From DAOTXL01 sp034434895 (GTDB lineage: Bacteria > Chloroflexota > Anaerolineae > JAAYZQ01), in contig DAOTYI010000074.1 of NCBI GenBank assembly GCA_034434895.1, positions 1-9,789 on the forward strand: a stretch of DNA of 9,789 bases. Reading direction: 5' to 3'. The notes under the pieces were generated by a model that did not search any database, was not told where the DNA came from, and saw nothing but the letters and a program-made list of their open reading frames with translations. The position numbers were made by a program, and so were the translations under genes. Positions 6,725 through 9,789 of this stretch are shown piece by piece. The stretch's first letter is position 1. Each line of letters opens with the position of its first letter.

Positions 6725-7798
6725 ATGGCCGAATATCCAGCGTTGACAGAGTTCATCGAGGACATCTACACCTGCAACCGCACCCGCTGCGGCTTCTGTA
6801 GCGTAGAGTGTCCTGTCTTTCGGGTGAAACGGATGGAAACCTATGCCAGCCGGGGACGGATGCTGGTGGCCCGCGGCCTGCTGGAAGGTATCCTGGAACC
6901 TTCGCCAGAGATTCAAGAGGTGATGGATGCCTGCCTGATGTGCGGCTACTGCCAGGCGCGCTGTGCTCTGCGCAACCTGGATATTTTCAGCGCCGTGCGC
7001 CAGGAGCTGCGGCAGGCCGGTTATGCCTCGCCTCAACATGAAAAGACGGCGGCTCGCATCCTGGAGGAGGGTACCCTGTTCGACCGGCCCACGCCTGTCC
7101 GGCGGGCGGGAACCACACCTCTCTACCTGGGCTGCGCCTATCAGAGCAAGCCCCAGGAGGTGCAGACGATTGTCTCGGTGCTGGAAAAGGTGGGGTTGGA
7201 CCCGCTGATTTCAGACGAGGTGTGCTGTAGCTATATCGTCGGGGCTGTCGGGTTTGAGGGGGAGTTTGAGCAGGCCCAGGCCCGCTTCCGCCAGGTGTAT
7301 GGCCCCTATCTGGACGGCGAGATCCTGACAGTCTGCCCCACCTGCACCGCTACCCTGCGCGATCAGTATGGCTTGCAGGTCCGGCACGCCCTGGTCGCTG
7401 TCGCCGAAAAGCTGGAAGGCAAACAGGTACAGCCGCTGAATATGCGCGTGACCTACCACGACCCCTGCCACCTGGGCCGGATGTTGGGGGTCATCGAGGA
7501 GCCGCGCCGCATTCTGAACGCTTTGGGCATTGAGCTGGTGGAGATGCAGCACCACGGCATCTTTTCCACCTGTTGTGGCGGGGGAGGCGGCGTGCTGGAT
7601 GTGGACCGCAATCTGGCTATCGAGGTGGCCAAAAATCGGGTGCGCGATGCGGTGGCGGTGGGGGCGACTATCATCGTGACCGCCTGTCCCACCTGCCATC
7701 CCACACTGCTGCGGGCGGCAGGCCGGCTGGCCAACGAGCTGGGCTACTTTGTGGACGTGCTCGATCTGTGGGAGCTGCTGGACAGGGCGCTGGAGTGA
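6725..7798 (+). CDS. Fe-S electron-transfer protein with two CCG domains (GlcF / GlpC / HdrD-like), 357 aa
   Basis: The start is ATG 6725, 5 nt after GAGGA (6715-6719) and 14 nt after the previous stop. A GTG at 6698 in the same frame would overlap the flavoprotein gene and has no comparable ribosome site. Two [4Fe-4S] motifs come first: C17, C22, C25, C29-Pro and C70, C73, C76, C80. Two CCG-type domains follow: C137, C167-C168, C204-x2-C207 and C248, C283-C284-G, C321-x2-C324. All expected cysteines are present. Such proteins pass electrons from a flavoprotein to quinone or another carrier, as GlcF does for GlcD and GlpC for GlpAB. Adjacent to the GlcD-like gene in the same operon, it is most simply that enzyme's partner; GlpD on the opposite strand is an alternative partner. 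There is no membrane segment. The 3' end overlaps glpD in convergent orientation. Confidence 0.9.
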   Translation: MAEYPALTEFIEDIYTCNRTRCGFCSVECPVFRVKRMETYASRGRMLVARGLLEGILEPSPEIQEVMDACLMCGYCQARCALRNLDIFSAVRQELRQAGYASPQHEKTAARILEEGTLFDRPTPVRRAGTTPLYLGCAYQSKPQEVQTIVSVLEKVGLDPLISDEVCCSYIVGAVGFEGEFEQAQARFRQVYGPYLDGEILTVCPTCTATLRDQYGLQVRHALVAVAEKLEGKQVQPLNMRVTYHDPCHLGRMLGVIEEPRRILNALGIELVEMQHHGIFSTCCGGGGGVLDVDRNLAIEVAKNRVRDAVAVGATIIVTACPTCHPTLLRAAGRLANELGYFVDVLDLWELLDRALE

Positions 7799-9537
7799 GC
7801 GGCTTTTTTGCGCCGCCGGTATAAAAAGGGCAACAACAGAGCCACAGCCATCCCTCCTCCGGCCAGCGCCGACCGTTTGAGAATCTGGCGACGGCGGGTA
7901 GGCCGGGCAGCGGCCTGTCTGGCCTGGGCCTGGGCCAGCATGGCCCGCCAGTCGGGGAGGGCGGCCCGGTCGGGCAGGCTGTAGCAGGTGTGCCATAGCT
8001 GCAGATAGGCCGCCTCCTCCGCCTGCCAGCGGGCGTCGTCCCAGCCCAACTCTGGCTGACAGATGGCGCGGATGCGAGGCAGATACTCCTCCCCCCCCTC
8101 CGGCAACAGATGCCCCAGGCGCACCCGGCGCAGCAGCAGATCGTCGAGATGGAGGACCCCTTCGGCGCGGGCTGCCCAGCGCAACTCGGCCCACAGGGTT
8201 TGTGTGCCGGGGATCGGCTCCAATTCGCCCGGCAGGGCGGCGGCGACCAGAGCGGGGGCATCGGCGGCGTAGCGGCCCAGGAGGCGGCGGCGTGCGGCTT
8301 CGTCCAGATGCTCCGCGCCGGGCATCTCCAGGATCACCGGTTTGAGCACCGGCATCCTGTCGTCCGGCGGTGGCATGTCGGGCAGGCGGTCGCGCATCGC
8401 CTTGAGCGCATCCAGGGCGATGAGGCGGAAGGTGGTCAGTTTGCCGCCGGTGACGGTCAGCAGGCCGTCCTCTGTCCAGACCACGTGGTCGCGCGATTCT
8501 TTGGAGGGGTCCTCCTTTCCCGTGCCGATGACCGGCCGCACCCCGGCAAAGGTCGAGATCACGTCGTCCAGGGTCAGCTCCAGGGCCGGGAACTGGGCCT
8601 CGACGGCGGCCATCAGGTAAGCGACCTCGTCGGGGCTGATGTGCGGCTCGTCGTCGAGCGGCTGGTCGTGATCCACGTCGGTGGTGCCGACCAGGGTGAT
8701 CCCCTCCCAGGGAAAGATAAACACCGGTCGGCGGTCCACCGGGTGCAGGAAACTGACCGCCTGGGCCACCGGCAGCCGCCAGGCGGGGAAGAGAAGATGG
8801 CTGCCGCGCAGCGGCCGGATCGCCGCCTGTCCCCCCACTTGCGCTCGCAGCCGGTCGGCCCAGGCGCCGGTGGCGTTGACAACCACCTGGCCATACACCT
8901 CGGCGGTGCGCCCCGTCACCTGGTCTCGCAGCCGCACGCCACGGACATCGCCCTCGCGCAACAGCTTCTCGGCGGCGACATAGTTGATCGCCACGCCGCC
9001 GTCGGCCACCCCTTCCTGGATAAGGCGGAGCACCAGGCGGGCATCGTCGGTCTGGGCGTCGCCATAGCGGAAGCCGCCCTTCAGCCCGGCGCGGCTGATG
9101 TGCGGGGCCAACATCTGGAAATCGTCGGCGCTGTAGTGGCGGTGGCTCCATTGCAGCGCCAGCAGGTCATAGACCGACAGGCCGGCGCTGTAGGTCCAGC
9201 GGCCGGGCCGATCCCCCTGGTAGGTGGCCAGCAGAAAGCCTAACGGGTCAATCAACCCCGGCCCTTCCTGCAACAGCCGCTTCCGCTCCCGGACCGAGGC
9301 CCGCGTCAGCCGTACCTTGCGCTCCTTCAGGTACCGCAAACCCCCGTGGACCAGCTTGGAGGAACGGCTGGAGGTGCCCCAGGCAAAGTCTCGCTGCTCC
9401 ACCAGCAGCGTCCGCAACCCCAGGCGGGTTGCCTCACGCAGGATGCCCGCGCCGGTAATGCCGCCACCGATAACAATCACATCCCAGGGTTGGTCCAGCC
9501 GGGACCAGATTTCATCGCGCCAGTTTTGGGGCCACAT
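7744..9537 (-). CDS. glpD: FAD-dependent glycerol-3-phosphate dehydrogenase with C-terminal hydrophobic tail, 597 aa
   Basis: It oxidises sn-glycerol 3-phosphate to dihydroxyacetone phosphate and delivers electrons to quinone at the inner face of the membrane. The start is ATG 9537, 6 nt after GGGAG. The Rossmann FAD site GGGITGAG (24-31) is followed by GTSSRSSKLVHGGLRYL (54-70), a GlpD signature. TFAGVRPVIGTG (329-340) carries the conserved Arg334, and GGKLTTFR (364-371) the conserved Lys366; these match E. coli GlpD substrate-binding residues by alignment from memory. The C-terminal DAO domain covers about 400-540. Residues 556-573 are uncharged and hydrophobic, flanked by RRRQILKR before and RRRKK after, and look like a membrane anchor; bacterial GlpD is normally only peripheral and ends before this. 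Residues 580-597 are Ser-rich and encoded opposite the 3' end of the Fe-S gene. It lies 21 nt downstream of a partial gene, probably in one transcript. Confidence 0.93.
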   Translation of the reverse strand: MWPQNWRDEIWSRLDQPWDVIVIGGGITGAGILREATRLGLRTLLVEQRDFAWGTSSRSSKLVHGGLRYLKERKVRLTRASVRERKRLLQEGPGLIDPLGFLLATYQGDRPGRWTYSAGLSVYDLLALQWSHRHYSADDFQMLAPHISRAGLKGGFRYGDAQTDDARLVLRLIQEGVADGGVAINYVAAEKLLREGDVRGVRLRDQVTGRTAEVYGQVVVNATGAWADRLRAQVGGQAAIRPLRGSHLLFPAWRLPVAQAVSFLHPVDRRPVFIFPWEGITLVGTTDVDHDQPLDDEPHISPDEVAYLMAAVEAQFPALELTLDDVISTFAGVRPVIGTGKEDPSKESRDHVVWTEDGLLTVTGGKLTTFRLIALDALKAMRDRLPDMPPPDDRMPVLKPVILEMPGAEHLDEAARRRLLGRYAADAPALVAAALPGELEPIPGTQTLWAELRWAARAEGVLHLDDLLLRRVRLGHLLPEGGEEYLPRIRAICQPELGWDDARWQAEEAAYLQLWHTCYSLPDRAALPDWRAMLAQAQARQAAARPTRRRQILKRSALAGGGMAVALLLPFLYRRRKKAAHSSALSSSSHRSSTSTK

Positions 9538-9558
9538 GGCATACTCCCTATTGCGTAG

Positions 9559-9789
9559 TCAGGGCAGGGGTGGGTTGTCGAGCAGGGCTGCATGGATCAT
9601 GTCGTAGGGCGTTTTTTCCTCTTTCAACTTGCTATAGCCGCGCTCAGCGGGGGTGTTGGAGAAGCAATTCGTGTAGAGCGACTGCACAACCTGGGCCCGA
9701 GTTCGCTGTGGGTCGAGGGGTAGGAGCTGAGCCGGGGGATGGGACTGCAAGTAAGCCGGGTCATACAGGTGTGACAACAGGTGCCTGAC
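9559..9789 (-). CDS. C-terminal fragment of an unidentified protein (start beyond right edge)
   Basis: The frame is open from the window edge at 9789 to TAG at 9561-9559, giving 76 visible residues. There is no ATG in the first part, so the gene very likely begins outside the window; a TTG at 9777 is an unlikely start. The visible end reads LYDPAYLQSHPPAQLLPLD near its left side, then a mixed polar region with LKEEKTPYDMIHAALLDNP near the stop. I do not recognise the family. A phrase of the type LxDPxxLxxHPLAxLL is, in my memory, found in large ATPase or regulator proteins of Chloroflexota, but this is too short to assign. It ends 21 nt before glpD and is probably cotranscribed with it. Confidence 0.6.
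   Translation of the reverse strand, partial: VRHLLSHLYDPAYLQSHPPAQLLPLDPQRTRAQVVQSLYTNCFSNTPAERGYSKLKEEKTPYDMIHAALLDNPPLP

Noticed and set aside
7799..7816. Possible terminator GCGGC-N8-GCCGC after the Fe-S gene.
   Set aside because: The T-run lies in the loop rather than after the stem, and the stem is only 5 bp. It also falls inside the glpD coding sequence, where GC-rich repeats are expected by chance.
7211..9243. Open frames inside glpD and the Fe-S gene (minus 7211-9151, plus 8110-9243).
   Set aside because: They are alternative frames of genes with complete motif sets; no motif or start signal supports them.
1..9789. Defence system, CRISPR array, insertion sequence or prophage content.
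   Set aside because: No spaced direct repeats, transposase-like product, terminal inverted repeats, integrase or nuclease motif was seen. All genes look like ordinary chromosomal envelope or redox functions.

Overview
The window is about 64% GC and almost fully coding. It reads as a bacterial chromosome segment with no mobile element, CRISPR array, rRNA or tRNA that I can see. The YfhO-type membrane protein between two related membrane proteins, a coiled-coil/zinc-ribbon protein, a GlcD-like flavoprotein with a CCG-domain iron-sulfur partner, and a GlpD suggest a member of the Chloroflexota (Anaerolineae/Caldilineae-like). That placement is inference from family resemblance, not something the bases prove.

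Left part (1-4182, minus strand): a tightly packed operon of three polytopic membrane proteins, transcribed right to left. The first gene (4182 to 2635) and the third (518 to beyond the left edge) are paralogues of each other. The middle gene (2638 to 515) is a YfhO-family GT-C-like protein. Each junction is a 4-nt start/stop overlap with a good Shine-Dalgarno, so translation is probably coupled. The likely job is transfer of sugars from a lipid carrier to an extracytoplasmic acceptor, or assembly of an envelope glycan; the acceptor is unknown.

Middle part (4183-4489): a non-coding divergent promoter region. One promoter faces each way, both with an extended -10 and the same 16-bp spacing. 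An inverted repeat overlaps the minus-strand -35. On the plus side there is a leader of about 175 nt with a possible 29-codon ORF that ends exactly where a strong intrinsic-terminator hairpin begins. The first real gene starts only after that hairpin, so this looks like an attenuator, or a short terminated RNA.

Right part, plus strand (4490-7798): a probable three-gene operon encoding a coiled-coil/C4 zinc-ribbon protein, a GlcD-like FAD oxidoreductase and a two-CCG-domain Fe-S electron-transfer protein. The flavoprotein lacks the usual metal-binding His motifs of 2-hydroxyacid dehydrogenases, so its substrate should not be assumed.

Right end, minus strand (7744-9789): a glycerol-3-phosphate dehydrogenase (GlpD) with an unusual C-terminal hydrophobic segment, preceded 21 nt upstream by the C-terminal end of an unidentified protein that runs off the window. 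glpD and the Fe-S gene converge and their coding 3' ends overlap by 55 bp. The Fe-S/flavoprotein pair and GlpD could together feed electrons from small phosphorylated or hydroxy-acid substrates into the membrane quinone pool, but only the shared neighbourhood supports that link.
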